A program made the position numbers and the translations under genes. The notes under the pieces were generated by a model that saw only the letters and a program-made list of their open reading frames with translations, was not told the origin of the DNA and did no database searches. A stretch of 64,000 nt of DNA from Sphingobium sp. EP60837 (GTDB taxonomy: Bacteria > Pseudomonadota > Alphaproteobacteria > Sphingomonadales > Sphingomonadaceae), in the NCBI RefSeq assembly GCF_001658005.1, contig NZ_CP015986.1, positions 1,799,501 through 1,863,500 on the forward strand, written 5' to 3'. Positions 7,818-17,265 of the stretch are shown piece after piece. Position 1 is the first letter of the stretch; each line of letters opens with the position of its first letter.

Positions 7818-8252
7818 ATGATGATCGCGGAAGCATGCGGCCTTGCTGACTCGCTCGGGCTAAAGACAGGCCCGCGATCACCGCTGGCGATCGCGAACCG
7901 CATCAAGGCTGGACTCCCGCTCTCCTCGCTAGAGCGGTTGTCGAAGGCTATCGCGCCGGACGACGCTAGCTTCCCGTATCGCTTCGTGCCCCGTGCAACG
8001 CTGACGCGGCGCAAAGGCGCCAGCGAGCCAAAGCTCACCGTTGACGAAGGCAATCGTGTCGCGGCCGTCGCAAAGGTCTGGGAATTTGCGATGGAGATCT
8101 ATCACGATGAGATCAAGGCGCGCGAGTTTCTCTACCGTTCGCACCCAATGCTTGAGAACCAGAGGCCGATTGACGTGGCTACCGACACGGGAATTGGTGC
8201 CGATCTTGTTATCAATCTCCTCGGCCGAGCAGCCTATGGCGGCGGCGCTTGA
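7818..8252 (+). CDS. Xre/ParS-type antitoxin, module 2
   Basis: A 144-residue protein beginning MMIAEACGLADSLGLKT. It has the layout of RES-associated antitoxins: HTH-like N-terminal part (LAIANRIKAGLPLSSLERLSKAIAPDDASFPYRFVPRATLTRR) and a C-terminal toxin-binding part (VAKVWEFAMEIYHDEIKAREFLYRSHPMLENQRPIDVATDTGIGADLVINLLGRAAYGG). The two family markers ATLTRRK and the ARxFLxxPHxxLxxRxPxDxA-like segment are both visible. GAAGGAG precedes the ATG at 7818. Its stop overlaps the toxin start. Sequence differs clearly from the module 1 antitoxin, so the modules are not recent duplicates. Confidence 0.9.
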   Translation: MMIAEACGLADSLGLKTGPRSPLAIANRIKAGLPLSSLERLSKAIAPDDASFPYRFVPRATLTRRKGASEPKLTVDEGNRVAAVAKVWEFAMEIYHDEIKAREFLYRSHPMLENQRPIDVATDTGIGADLVINLLGRAAYGGGA

Positions 8253-8734
8253 AGCCGGGGATCGTTGACAGGGTTCTCTACAGCTACCGGATCGGTGACC
8301 CTGCAGGAAAGCATCCAATCTATGATGACGAGGGAGCCCGCCTTTTCCCGGGACGCTGGAACACCCCGCGCAGCCCAATGCTCTACACCTCTGAGCATTA
8401 TGCGACCGCGCTGATCGAGAAACTCGCCCACTTCAACGGGGTGCTTCCCGGGAACCAGCACTACATCCGCCTCACGATTCCGCCGGGCGTCAGCTACGAA
8501 GAATTCCCGCAGACTTCCCATCCGGGCTGGGACGGGATCGACGATTCGATTTCGAAGACCTTCGGTGCCACATGGTGTCTCGAATGTCGCTCGTGCATAC
8601 TCATCGTCCCATCAATTCCCGGCGGTCGGATCGAGCGCAACTTTCTCATAAATCTGCGTCACCCCGACGCGGGCAAGATCACTCACGACATGGCGAGTCC
8701 GGTACCTTGGGACCTGCGCCTGTTCCAGATTTAG
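8249..8734 (+). CDS. RES-domain toxin (predicted NAD+ phosphorylase/NADase), module 2
   Basis: The 161-residue RES protein has the full core GARLFPGRWNTPRSPMLYTS followed by EHYATALIEKL: the conserved Arg in GRW, Tyr in LYTS and Glu in LIEKL. GNQHYIRLTIPPGVSYEEF and the tail KITHDMASPVPWDLRLF also fit. No ATG exists near the N-terminus in this frame; the most likely start is TTG at 8249, which overlaps the antitoxin stop (TTGA) and so would be read by translational coupling. This keeps toxin output below antitoxin output. Predicted to be active. Confidence 0.88.
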   Translation: MKPGIVDRVLYSYRIGDPAGKHPIYDDEGARLFPGRWNTPRSPMLYTSEHYATALIEKLAHFNGVLPGNQHYIRLTIPPGVSYEEFPQTSHPGWDGIDDSISKTFGATWCLECRSCILIVPSIPGGRIERNFLINLRHPDAGKITHDMASPVPWDLRLFQI

Positions 8735-8895
8735 CCACTTTTTTGCGCGGACCATCGGCCGGGGCACAGTGCGCCAGTTCTGGCCATTACCGCTGGCAGG
8801 TCCGTTTCCCAAAAACTGCCGCTCCTAAAGCCTGGGCGCCCGTCAGATCTAAAGGCCGAGTTTCGAGCAATGCTGCAAACAACAACCTGGAAAAG

Positions 8896-11484
8896 TCAGA
8901 AACCCGCGCCGCATTCATGACAGACCACGTTGGAAATCTGGTCAGCGACGGTCAGGTGGTAGGTCATGTGCTGGCCATTCTTATGCAAGGACGCCCCGCA
9001 TCCAAAACAATGGGTCTGCATCGTGCCGGTACCGCACCCGCTGCAGCGGAAGTACCATTTCCTGTTTCCACTCTCCGTACGATCCGGCTTCACATCAGCA
9101 GGCTCGTGCTTCTTGCCGCAAGCGATACAGAAGGTGGCGGTCGAACGGCATATCTCCGTTGTACCGCCCCAGGGTCCTGCACTGCTTCCATTCCGAAGCT
9201 CTCTGGCCTCGGGTGCAGGGAATATCTGCTGCAGTTCAAGGGCGATCAGCCGCCGCAGATTGGACAGTGACGCGGCACCGGATATGGGATCGGCAGCGAG
9301 CTGGATGCTGCCACGAGCGTGCCCTGTAGGATGGTTCTGCCCATAGTCGCAATCTCGCCGCCAGCTGAGCGGGGAGGTTCGGTGTTCGATCGCGGCCTTA
9401 GCGGGCTGCAGAATGAAGACCCTGTCCCCCTCCTGGCCATATTTCTTGATATCGACCAGCGACGTCAGCATCGAGGAAAGCTCGTCCGGCTTCCACCGCG
9501 TGCGAAACTTGGCGTCCATGACCAACCCGGCCTTTGACTGGGAATGCATAACATCCCTAAAGATCGACCGGCGTTCCCCTTGGGAAGCTCCAACGGCGAA
9601 GCGCAGGCGAAAGTCTGGCCGACGACCATTCGCCAACACAGGCTCAACGTCGAGACAGGCGGACATTCTTGGATGGGTCCGGGTGAAACTCAGCGAAAAG
9701 CCAGAGTCATTATGCATCCGCGGCTGGGTGACAGACGCGACTACATGTGTCACCCAATCGTCCTGCGGCTCAAAGCCGAAATCCTGAATGAGGACGCCGA
9801 TGATCTTGATCAGGCACCAGCGCTCGTAGAGCGCGCTGGCATGCAAGGTGTTGATACGTGCTAGCCGATCGAGTGTATCGCCACTGAGACCAGTGCGCCG
9901 TTCGAGCACTGACACCTTCTGGAAGGCGGCAAGTGCCGCAGCATAGATCGGTGACTGGAAGAAGCGCATTCCCATCGGAAATGCCGAGCTGCTGGGAACC
10001 TTGAGGTGTTCCCAGTCGGCGTCCTGCTGCCCCAGTGCATTGGCAACTGCATCCAGTCCGGCGCAGATCGCCGCATTCCGCGCGCCGCGCTCCGCAAAGT
10101 GGTTAGCGCGCGTAACTGCGCTGTTCGCCTCGAGGCGATACTCTTCCTGTTCCCGGCGGGTAGTAGGGCGACGCCATCCATGCTGCTCATATCGTGATCG
10201 CGCAGCCTCGCGCCGCTTGAGAACCGGTGAATGGGCGTCCGCACTCGATATATGTGTGAATGCGGCACGACGTCCAACCTTATTGGGCGTCTGAAACTTC
10301 GTGATAACCGCGTTTCCAGTCAGATCTAGGCGGACATCTTTGTCGAAACGGGAAGTGGCAATAACCAGATCGTGTAGGTCTTCCGGGAGCCGGGCGACGC
10401 TGAAATCTATGCCCTGACGGCCGTCATAACGATCATCCCTGTCGGGGTTTCGATAGAAGAACTCCTTGACTCCGCCCCTCTCACGCCTGAATTCCTTGCC
10501 GACTGTAAACCGATACAGTCGTTCGGTCTGCCCCGGCGTGGGTGTAGAACCTGGCCATTCGGCGATGGCGTCTAGGCGGGCGCGGATGTCGGAAAGCTGA
10601 TTGTCAAAGATTTCCGGGTCGATGTCCACGTTTTCGACGGCGAGTAATTCTGCCGCCCTCGACCTCTCCCGATTTGCCCTTGCAGTGAGATGGGACTGAT
10701 GATGGCTGGACGAACGCGCGACCGATCTGGCTAGACGGCGGCAGTGTTCGACAAGCCCGCGCAGATAGCGGTTCTCAGGAATATCAGAACTTTCCTGCGC
10801 TGTACGGCCAGGGTATGTACGAGCACCTGGCCGGCGCATGACGGCTCGGAACGTCTCCGGATTTGGGCGAACCTTGGCCGTCGCCATAACGGCGGTCACT
10901 TCGCGAATTTCGCACGCAGGATGTTCGAGAACGCGGCCAGCCGCATCGGCGAACGCGCGGAGGGCGTCAAGAAGATCGCGGCTGCTATCCGACCCGATCT
11001 CCCCCAATGCCCCGGCGCGGCTTCCTATCGCCAGCCAGACCAGTTCATCCGTGAAATCCTCCAGATAGTCCTGAGCATGTGCGCGATCGAGTTCCAGAGC
11101 CACGGCGTCGAGGATGAGCTTCCGGCTTGATCCAAGGTCAACCGAGAACGAACCGAATGAGCGGTGCATTTCCGATATGTGCTTGTGCCCAGCCTTGTTC
11201 CAACCTGTTTCGGGAATCCACCATGCTCCGCCGCGTTCGTCCAACACCTTTAGCCATGGGAGGCGCTCATCCTGGGCGTTGATAGTGCAGGGCTCGACAT
11301 CTGCCAGAGCTCCGGACAGTTGAAGGCCAAACCATGGCGCGGGATCACGGAAGATGGACACTTCGGCATGCAATGTGCCGCCCGGGCTCGTCTCGATCTC
11401 AATGGGATAGGTCGAAACCTCAACCTGACGCGCTACGCCTCGGGCCTCCCATTCGATGTTGAGATAGTGCGCCAGAACCCCCAC
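8896..11484 (-). CDS. McrC-like DUF2357 nuclease with C-terminal zinc ribbons
   Basis: An 862-residue protein paired with the upstream McrB-like ATPase. A PD-(D/E)xK nuclease core is visible as RRPDF (Asp624) followed by LVMDAKFRTRW (Asp657, Lys659), as in DUF2357/McrC-type proteins. The C-terminus carries two zinc-ribbon units: Cys786/789 with Cys814/817 and Cys826/829 with Cys855/858. The long N-terminal part (about 1-550) is rich in charged helices and probably forms the DUF2357 fold that binds the McrB ring. It starts 9 bases after the mcrB-like stop. The expected role is cleavage of foreign DNA driven by NTP hydrolysis of its partner; the target modification is unknown. Confidence 0.8.
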   Translation of the reverse strand: MGVLAHYLNIEWEARGVARQVEVSTYPIEIETSPGGTLHAEVSIFRDPAPWFGLQLSGALADVEPCTINAQDERLPWLKVLDERGGAWWIPETGWNKAGHKHISEMHRSFGSFSVDLGSSRKLILDAVALELDRAHAQDYLEDFTDELVWLAIGSRAGALGEIGSDSSRDLLDALRAFADAAGRVLEHPACEIREVTAVMATAKVRPNPETFRAVMRRPGARTYPGRTAQESSDIPENRYLRGLVEHCRRLARSVARSSSHHQSHLTARANRERSRAAELLAVENVDIDPEIFDNQLSDIRARLDAIAEWPGSTPTPGQTERLYRFTVGKEFRRERGGVKEFFYRNPDRDDRYDGRQGIDFSVARLPEDLHDLVIATSRFDKDVRLDLTGNAVITKFQTPNKVGRRAAFTHISSADAHSPVLKRREAARSRYEQHGWRRPTTRREQEEYRLEANSAVTRANHFAERGARNAAICAGLDAVANALGQQDADWEHLKVPSSSAFPMGMRFFQSPIYAAALAAFQKVSVLERRTGLSGDTLDRLARINTLHASALYERWCLIKIIGVLIQDFGFEPQDDWVTHVVASVTQPRMHNDSGFSLSFTRTHPRMSACLDVEPVLANGRRPDFRLRFAVGASQGERRSIFRDVMHSQSKAGLVMDAKFRTRWKPDELSSMLTSLVDIKKYGQEGDRVFILQPAKAAIEHRTSPLSWRRDCDYGQNHPTGHARGSIQLAADPISGAASLSNLRRLIALELQQIFPAPEARELRNGSSAGPWGGTTEICRSTATFCIACGKKHEPADVKPDRTESGNRKWYFRCSGCGTGTMQTHCFGCGASLHKNGQHMTYHLTVADQISNVVCHECGAGF

Positions 11485-11492
11485 GTGATGGT

Positions 11493-13844
11493 TCAGCGCA
11501 GCCAGTAGTTGATGATGCCGTTGTTGCCTTCGGCCAACTTGATCATGCGCTCCAGATCCGACACGCTGCTCGTATCCGGATCAAGGCGTGCGTTTTCAAA
11601 TCGCCTTGTCAGTTCGGCGCTCAGTTCCATCAGGAGTTCGCGGCGCGGCCTCCCATTGGCTGCAGGACGCGCCGAATCGAACGCGAGCTTCGGCAGGATC
11701 TTGTGCTTGATCACATTGTCCAGTGCCTCGTCTGTACTGATACCTGCTGCGGTTGCGGCACTGATGTAGCCTTGGGACTGGCGCACGGCACGCAACCCGA
11801 ATTCCACGCCCAGCGGATCGAGATACTGACGTGCGATCTGCGAGAGGAACATTACGTTCGCATCGCTGCGATCGAAAGCAGGATATTCCGCGCGGCTACC
11901 CAGTTCGTGTGGCAGCATCCGCAAAGGACCATCGAGCGGTGGCAATGCTTCTGAAGCATCCTGCACCTCACGCTCGATCGCGTCCCAATCGGCCAGCATG
12001 GGGTTTCGGAACCGCAGGACTTGTACGCGATCGAGAACCTTGGGCGAAAGCTGGTGGGTGGTGTCGTCCATGTTCACTGCGCCGAATATCCAGACGTTGC
12101 CGGGAAGTGTCAGCGAGGTAGGCATGCGAAGCTGGGCCGATAGCGAGCGCCGGAGGCGTGCATGATGGATCAAAACGGATTCATTGTCAGCCAGTCCTCC
12201 GAGCCTGTGCAGCTCCGCGTTGGCCTGATCGTGACGAAGGATCTCCTCCAACGTCGCCGTATCTGCCAGGCCGGAACGGCGGCGGGCTTCGGCTTCGACG
12301 CCCAGAAAAATGCCCTGCTCCACTACGACATGGCGCTCCTCGTCGGCCGTGTAGAGGTGAATTTCCGGCGATGTGGAGCGACTTTCCAGCAAGCTGAGGA
12401 AGTCGGCAAAGTAGTGCTCCACTCGAGCAAGATTCATCTCGTCCAGACAGATGAAGTGCGGCACGTGCGGGCTGCGCGCCGCAGCCTGGAGTGCGAGAAG
12501 GAAAGGTGTGGACTGGTAGCTCCGCTCGATCGGATTGTAGTAGCCCAGCAGATCTTCAGGGCCGGTCCAGTTCGGCTTCACCGGAATGACGGTGCATCTC
12601 CCGCCGATCACTGTCGCCGCTGCACGCACCAGACTCGTCTTGCCGGACCCAGAGTCTCCTGCCAGCACAATGAGATCTCGCGTGCGAAGCAGCGCCAGGA
12701 AATCGCGAAGCTGGGCCTGCGAATAGAGCAATCCGCTATCAGCCAGGCTGCGCTGAAGCAGTGGCGCCAGGCGGGCATAGTCGCCGCCGAGGGCATCCAT
12801 GAAACTGACGCCAAGGCGCTCGTCCTGCGCAACGGCAATGTCTGGCAGCAGCGCAGCGACGTCGTCGGCATCGGCCAATCCGAGGGCAATCAGACGATTA
12901 CCCTTTTCCGTGAGCAGATCGGTCAGCCGACGGTAGGTGATTTCCATAAGCTGCTTCTCTTGCTCCATTGTGCTTCTATACATGGCGAACCGCTGTTTCT
13001 CGACGCCAAGCCGGACTTGAAGGTCGGCGGCGGCTGTTTCGGCTTCAACGGCATTCTGGCGATGCTTGGCGAGCTCGGCCTCGATTTCTGCTCGAGCGAC
13101 AAGAGCATCGTCCTGTGCCTGGCGACGCTCAGCATCCAGCCTGCCGAGCGCCTCGACATTGTCGGCGTGGCGGCGAGCAAGTTCTTCGTCCTCCTCCAGG
13201 ATTGACTTACGAACGTGATTCTCGATCTCATGCCGCGCCAAGCTCGAAATACGTCTCGCCGATTCCGCACCGGATGCAGCGATCTGCCATTCTGCAGGGG
13301 CTTCAGCCAACGGTCGCATTGATCCCGACCGGACGTTGAGCAGCCAAGGATTTCGACGCTTGCGCCGCTCAGTCAGCGAGGAAAGCTCAAGTTCCGCGAT
13401 GGCCCATTGGTTGCCGGCCTCGGCGGCGCGTTGGCCGATTACCTTACGGGAAGGCCCTGGGGGTACGAATGCGGCCGACGCATCGGCCACATCGCGACCT
13501 GAAACCCCAGGAAGCGTGGGATACAGCAAGCCCACGCCGCTTTCTGGGTGTTCAATATCATCCAGGAACCAGAGTTCACGGCCATCCGAAAGAATTTTGA
13601 CCCATACGCGGCCCACGACCCATATGGGTCCCGCATGGTTCAGCCCCCAGGCGCTACGCAACTCATGCAGAAGATCAGCAGGAACTCGTTTAAGGGCTGA
13701 TTCTAGCGAGGCATCAGGAACACCACTGGTGCCATCAGACCTTCGTGAGACTTGTTGTTCAATCTCGGCACTCAATGCAACTCCGCCTCGCGGCACGTTA
13801 GGTTGAAGCAATTGCAGACTCTCAGGATCGTCGAATTCGTTCAT
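11493..13844 (-). CDS. McrB-like AAA+ ATPase/GTPase with N-terminal coiled coil
   Basis: A 783-residue AAA+ motor of the McrB clade. Walker A is GDSGSGKTS (396-404), Walker B FICLDEMNLARVEHYFADF (from 464), and the sensor-like block GAVNMDDTTHQLSPKVLDR (588-606) is the form found in DUF2357-partnered McrB proteins. Residues about 200-310 are a strong coiled coil rich in Ala, Glu, Arg and Gln. The first 190 residues may be the specificity domain. Together with the McrC-like nuclease it forms a two-gene type IV restriction-like system. Coiled-coil McrB variants have been described as CoCoNuT systems, but the accessory genes of those systems are not seen here. Confidence 0.82.
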   Translation of the reverse strand: MNEFDDPESLQLLQPNVPRGGVALSAEIEQQVSRRSDGTSGVPDASLESALKRVPADLLHELRSAWGLNHAGPIWVVGRVWVKILSDGRELWFLDDIEHPESGVGLLYPTLPGVSGRDVADASAAFVPPGPSRKVIGQRAAEAGNQWAIAELELSSLTERRKRRNPWLLNVRSGSMRPLAEAPAEWQIAASGAESARRISSLARHEIENHVRKSILEEDEELARRHADNVEALGRLDAERRQAQDDALVARAEIEAELAKHRQNAVEAETAAADLQVRLGVEKQRFAMYRSTMEQEKQLMEITYRRLTDLLTEKGNRLIALGLADADDVAALLPDIAVAQDERLGVSFMDALGGDYARLAPLLQRSLADSGLLYSQAQLRDFLALLRTRDLIVLAGDSGSGKTSLVRAAATVIGGRCTVIPVKPNWTGPEDLLGYYNPIERSYQSTPFLLALQAAARSPHVPHFICLDEMNLARVEHYFADFLSLLESRSTSPEIHLYTADEERHVVVEQGIFLGVEAEARRRSGLADTATLEEILRHDQANAELHRLGGLADNESVLIHHARLRRSLSAQLRMPTSLTLPGNVWIFGAVNMDDTTHQLSPKVLDRVQVLRFRNPMLADWDAIEREVQDASEALPPLDGPLRMLPHELGSRAEYPAFDRSDANVMFLSQIARQYLDPLGVEFGLRAVRQSQGYISAATAAGISTDEALDNVIKHKILPKLAFDSARPAANGRPRRELLMELSAELTRRFENARLDPDTSSVSDLERMIKLAEGNNGIINYWLR

Positions 13845-14048
13845 GATTAAATCGGGTTAAGGTACGATAAAGATTTTTAAACATCAGCAAACTCTATTCT
13901 GCCGCTGCTAGCAGAACTCCCGTGGTTTCCCTGTACCAAACCGAAAGTTTTATCTCCAGACCGCCGTGAAGAGCCTTGAAGGATGCTGGAGTGAACTGCC
14001 CGGCAGCAACGCGCCCTTTCAAATCGCTTCAGAATCAATTTGTGGCAC

Positions 14049-16391
14049 CTACGAGCCGACCGTCTGGTTTCCGGTGCTTGCCGGATCGGTCAGCGGCTGA
14101 GATGGGCGGAGGGCCTTCTCGAAGAAGATCCGGTGCGTCGCCTCCGCCATGCCCTCGAGGTCGATGATTGTCCGGTCGATGTCGAACAGCTCGGCGGCGC
14201 GCTCATAGGCATGCCAGCAGTCGAGTTCTCGCGGAGTCAGCATAATGGTCCGCCTGACATACTCATCATTGGCGGCTGCGATCCGATGTACCTCCTCGTC
14301 GCTGAAATCGGCCAGCTTCGAGAAGATCAGGAACACGTCGAACCGATCGGGGGGAAATGCCTTGGCGACGCGCAGCAGGTGCTGGACGTCGTCCTCGGTG
14401 ATCGGTTTCCGCGTCTTGCACTCACCGATCGCGACCTGGACCCGATAGTCCCGGCCTCGATTAACGAGAAACACGAAGTCCGTCTCACATTTGTGGATTT
14501 CGGCTCCATTGGGTTCGAGCGACATTGCGGTCGTCATCGCAAACGAGGTCGGCTCGTGCAGATGGTGGAGTTGCAGCAGGGTCAGCATGACGGGGATCGC
14601 GCCCTCCTGATTATCGTTCCGACCGAACAGGCCCGATCGCCGATAGGCCCAGTCCCGATCGCGCAACTGCGGCCCTACATGAAATAGGTTCCCGCAATAT
14701 TCGCACTTGGCGTTGGTGCGGATATCATCGAGCGACTGCCAGAACTCGAGCTGGCAACTGGGGCAATCGAGCTTGAGGCCGGGCCTGAACACTTCCTTGC
14801 GAAGCAGGTGCGCCAGCACCGCATCATTGGTCAGGCGCACGCCGGGCGGGCGCGGCTCTATGTACAAGCTCTCATAGTCGCTGAGAGGATGGTCACTTCC
14901 TTCAGCGCGGATTGCCTGCTTTGCGGCACTCGTCGTGAAGCTCCTGTCCGGCGGATAGCGTTCGATCAGATCACGCACGCCGCCGATCCGAAAGACGCGA
15001 CAGCCATCGACGCCACCCATCTGGCGCACGAGCCGGTTGCATACGAGGCCGGCGGGACTTGGGGCCGCCGAGATTCCGACGCTCTTGAAAATTTCTTCGA
15101 ACAGCTTTCGCGTCTCGATCGCTCGTATCGTAAGGTCGTGTGCCGATCCGCCGACGACGACGCCGAGCGATCCTGGTTCGGCCCGCGCCTTGTTCCAGTG
15201 CACGACGCCGTTGCGACCATAGAATTCGTTCAAGTGCGGCAGGAACGGCGGATGCAGCGTGAAACGCTCGTTGCCGAGCAGACCGATCCCCGGATCGACA
15301 GAAACGACATATTGCTGGTCTGAAAGGCCCCCGTCGTCTTTCAGCGGCGAATTCGGGATCATGAAAGCGATCGTCGGCTGCTCTTTTGCATCATCGACCG
15401 AAGCGAGCACGCTCTCCGTCCCAAACATCATGATCGGTGCTCGCACATTCAGCCCGTTCCAGATGACAGGATTCACCGACCTGAAAATTTTTTGCTCGCC
15501 GAAGCCAGCAAGGTCCAGGGTCTTAGGGTCGTTTCGCGACCATATCGCCATGCCTTGGCGCCAGGCGGGGCCGATCGGTTGAGAGCCGGTCTGTGGAGCA
15601 ACGCGCCCCAACCACTGGTCTCGCAAATGATCGAGACGCGCCGCTTGCGCCGGGTCGTAGAAGATCAGGGGAATGTCGGTGGCCCGCAGGTTCCAGTAGC
15701 TGACGAGATCATCGAAATCCGCGGCATTTCCTATGTAGAAGCCGGGCTGATTGTGGCTCGAGCGCACCGCATAATGCTGCTTCATGGCGAACCTGTTGAA
15801 ACTGGCAAGGGACATTTGGGCCATCCCGGGAAGCTCGATCGGAATGTCGTGCGCCAATTTGTAGAGCGGTGCCCGGAGATGCTGTTGGATCAATCCGCGA
15901 TAGTCGTGCGCGCATTCCCCGGTCGGAGGCAAACCGCCGAGGGTCGCAAGCAACATGTCCGCAAGTGGATCTTCATCGCTCCATTGGTGGAGGACGACCA
16001 ATGCGTCGGCCTGTGGGTTATTCTTGTAATGCTCTTCGAACAGCATCCGCGTGGGCGCCAGAAGATCGGCGAAGGTTGACGTTTTGCCGGTGTGTCCGCG
16101 GTCGATCACGAACCTGCGCTGGTAATCAGGCCATGGTAGATGAGCCTGTGACTCGATGAAACCCGTGACGGCTGCGGACTTCGCTGCGGCATGAAGGCAG
16201 TCCACTCGGAAAAGGTCGATCAGAGCACGCGCTTCTGTAGGATCGTCGATAGGAATGATCGGATTGAAGCGTCCGCCCCACAACGAAAAGGAACAACGCG
16301 CGGAGTAGCGGAATGCAGCTAAATCGCCGCGCTCCACGCACCACCCGATCCTGACTGGCCGATATCGCAGATTTATCGATAGGCTGCCCAA
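14049..16391 (-). CDS. Uncharacterised 780-aa protein with zinc ribbon and predicted PD-(D/E)xK nuclease domain
   Basis: I do not recognise a named family. The N-terminus, INLRYRPVRIGWCVERGD and TLWGGRFNPIIP-like FSLWGGRFNPIIPIDD, looks well conserved in style. A zinc ribbon is present at CPSC (543-546) and CEYC (563-566). After it, KCETDFVFL (Asp638) and VAIGECKTRKPITEDDVQHLLRVA (Glu657, Lys659) form a Mrr/Holliday-resolvase-like PD-(D/E)xK core. A nuclease role in defence is therefore inferred. It follows the JAB gene on the same strand after 367 empty bases, so co-transcription is uncertain; the McrB-like gene follows after 204 bases. Confidence 0.65.
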   Translation of the reverse strand: MGSLSINLRYRPVRIGWCVERGDLAAFRYSARCSFSLWGGRFNPIIPIDDPTEARALIDLFRVDCLHAAAKSAAVTGFIESQAHLPWPDYQRRFVIDRGHTGKTSTFADLLAPTRMLFEEHYKNNPQADALVVLHQWSDEDPLADMLLATLGGLPPTGECAHDYRGLIQQHLRAPLYKLAHDIPIELPGMAQMSLASFNRFAMKQHYAVRSSHNQPGFYIGNAADFDDLVSYWNLRATDIPLIFYDPAQAARLDHLRDQWLGRVAPQTGSQPIGPAWRQGMAIWSRNDPKTLDLAGFGEQKIFRSVNPVIWNGLNVRAPIMMFGTESVLASVDDAKEQPTIAFMIPNSPLKDDGGLSDQQYVVSVDPGIGLLGNERFTLHPPFLPHLNEFYGRNGVVHWNKARAEPGSLGVVVGGSAHDLTIRAIETRKLFEEIFKSVGISAAPSPAGLVCNRLVRQMGGVDGCRVFRIGGVRDLIERYPPDRSFTTSAAKQAIRAEGSDHPLSDYESLYIEPRPPGVRLTNDAVLAHLLRKEVFRPGLKLDCPSCQLEFWQSLDDIRTNAKCEYCGNLFHVGPQLRDRDWAYRRSGLFGRNDNQEGAIPVMLTLLQLHHLHEPTSFAMTTAMSLEPNGAEIHKCETDFVFLVNRGRDYRVQVAIGECKTRKPITEDDVQHLLRVAKAFPPDRFDVFLIFSKLADFSDEEVHRIAAANDEYVRRTIMLTPRELDCWHAYERAAELFDIDRTIIDLEGMAEATHRIFFEKALRPSQPLTDPASTGNQTVGS

Positions 16392-16758
16392 AATCCTGCC
16401 CTATTTGAAATTCGTCGCTACGCTCATGCCACGGCAACCGGCGAAAGTCCCAATGCCGGTTCATCGCAGTCTGCTCAAGATGCATGCTTTTATGTGAACG
16501 GGCATCTGCTTTCGGCAAGCGACCACGCAGCGATAAAGGCTGCATCCAGTCACTCTCGCTCGAATGGCTAGTTGATCTAAGGTCTAGTTTCCTCGTCGCG
16601 CACTAAATGCGGTCTGACCGCAAGCGGCCAGGAGACGCCATAGCTCGACGTGTGAATGTACGGCAACTTCCAGTGATTCCATTCGCACCCGTTTATGGCG
16701 GCTATGTTGGCGACAGTGGCTTCGTGAAGATCGGAACCCATTCGCTACTGGAATTTGT
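16392..16758. other. Gene-free stretch with a 15-bp palindrome
   Basis: No convincing gene lies in these 367 bases on either strand. At 16608-16622 there is TGCGGTC-T-GACCGCA, a perfect 7-bp inverted repeat with a single central base. It has no T-tract, so it looks more like a protein binding site than a terminator. It may mark a separate promoter for the 780-aa gene. Confidence 0.4.
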
Positions 16759-17265
16759 CTACTGCAGGTTAGGTCCACCGATCTTCTCTAGGCCCCATTC
16801 TTCAGGCGGTTCAAAGATCCGGACGTCAGTCTCGACGGACCGCGCCCGTGCCAGCAGGCCCGGTTTGTTATAGGTCCAGGCCCGGCTCTCGAAACGTTCC
16901 TCGCTCAGCGAGGTGATGAGCATCGCGGCTCTTGGGACCCGCTTGGCGATTCGCCGCAGGGTCATGTGGTCCTCATTGCTCATCACTGCCGGCGTGTCCG
17001 GATGTGTGTGCCAGTCTCCAAGATAATCAAGATCGCCGGCGCTTGCCGAAAATGCCTTGCCTATTTGCTCCAGTTGCCAAGCATGATCGGGTATGAAGGC
17101 GTGCCGCCCATGCATTGCCCGCGGTCCGGGGCCGATGACTCGGGCCACGATCCGATCCTCCCCGTCGTGCCAACCGAGCATAACGCCGCCCGTTTCCAGC
17201 GGATGGAATGCAGTGCCCAGTTCAAGAATTCGAAGATTTGCAGTGGCGCTCAGCCAGAGAGTCAC
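16759..17265 (-). CDS. JAB/JAMM (MPN) metalloprotease, Cap3-like deconjugating enzyme
   Basis: JAB proteases cleave isopeptide or peptide bonds after the C-terminal glycine of ubiquitin-like modifiers. The 168-residue protein has the full JAMM motif: Glu24 in HPLETGGVMLG, then HTHP (His86, His88), seven residues later Ser96 and Asp99 in SNED. It starts with GTG at 17265, which overlaps the stop of the E2-E1 gene (GTGA), so the two are coupled. Its size and coupling match Cap3 of type II CBASS, but no CD-NTase is nearby. The expected role is to reverse or pre-process the conjugate made by the E2-E1 protein. Confidence 0.88.
   Translation of the reverse strand: MTLWLSATANLRILELGTAFHPLETGGVMLGWHDGEDRIVARVIGPGPRAMHGRHAFIPDHAWQLEQIGKAFSASAGDLDYLGDWHTHPDTPAVMSNEDHMTLRRIAKRVPRAAMLITSLSEERFESRAWTYNKPGLLARARSVETDVRIFEPPEEWGLEKIGGPNLQ

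Noticed and set aside
12162..13205. 347-aa reading frame opposite the McrB-like gene
   Set aside because: Shadow of a gene with Walker A and B motifs on the minus strand.
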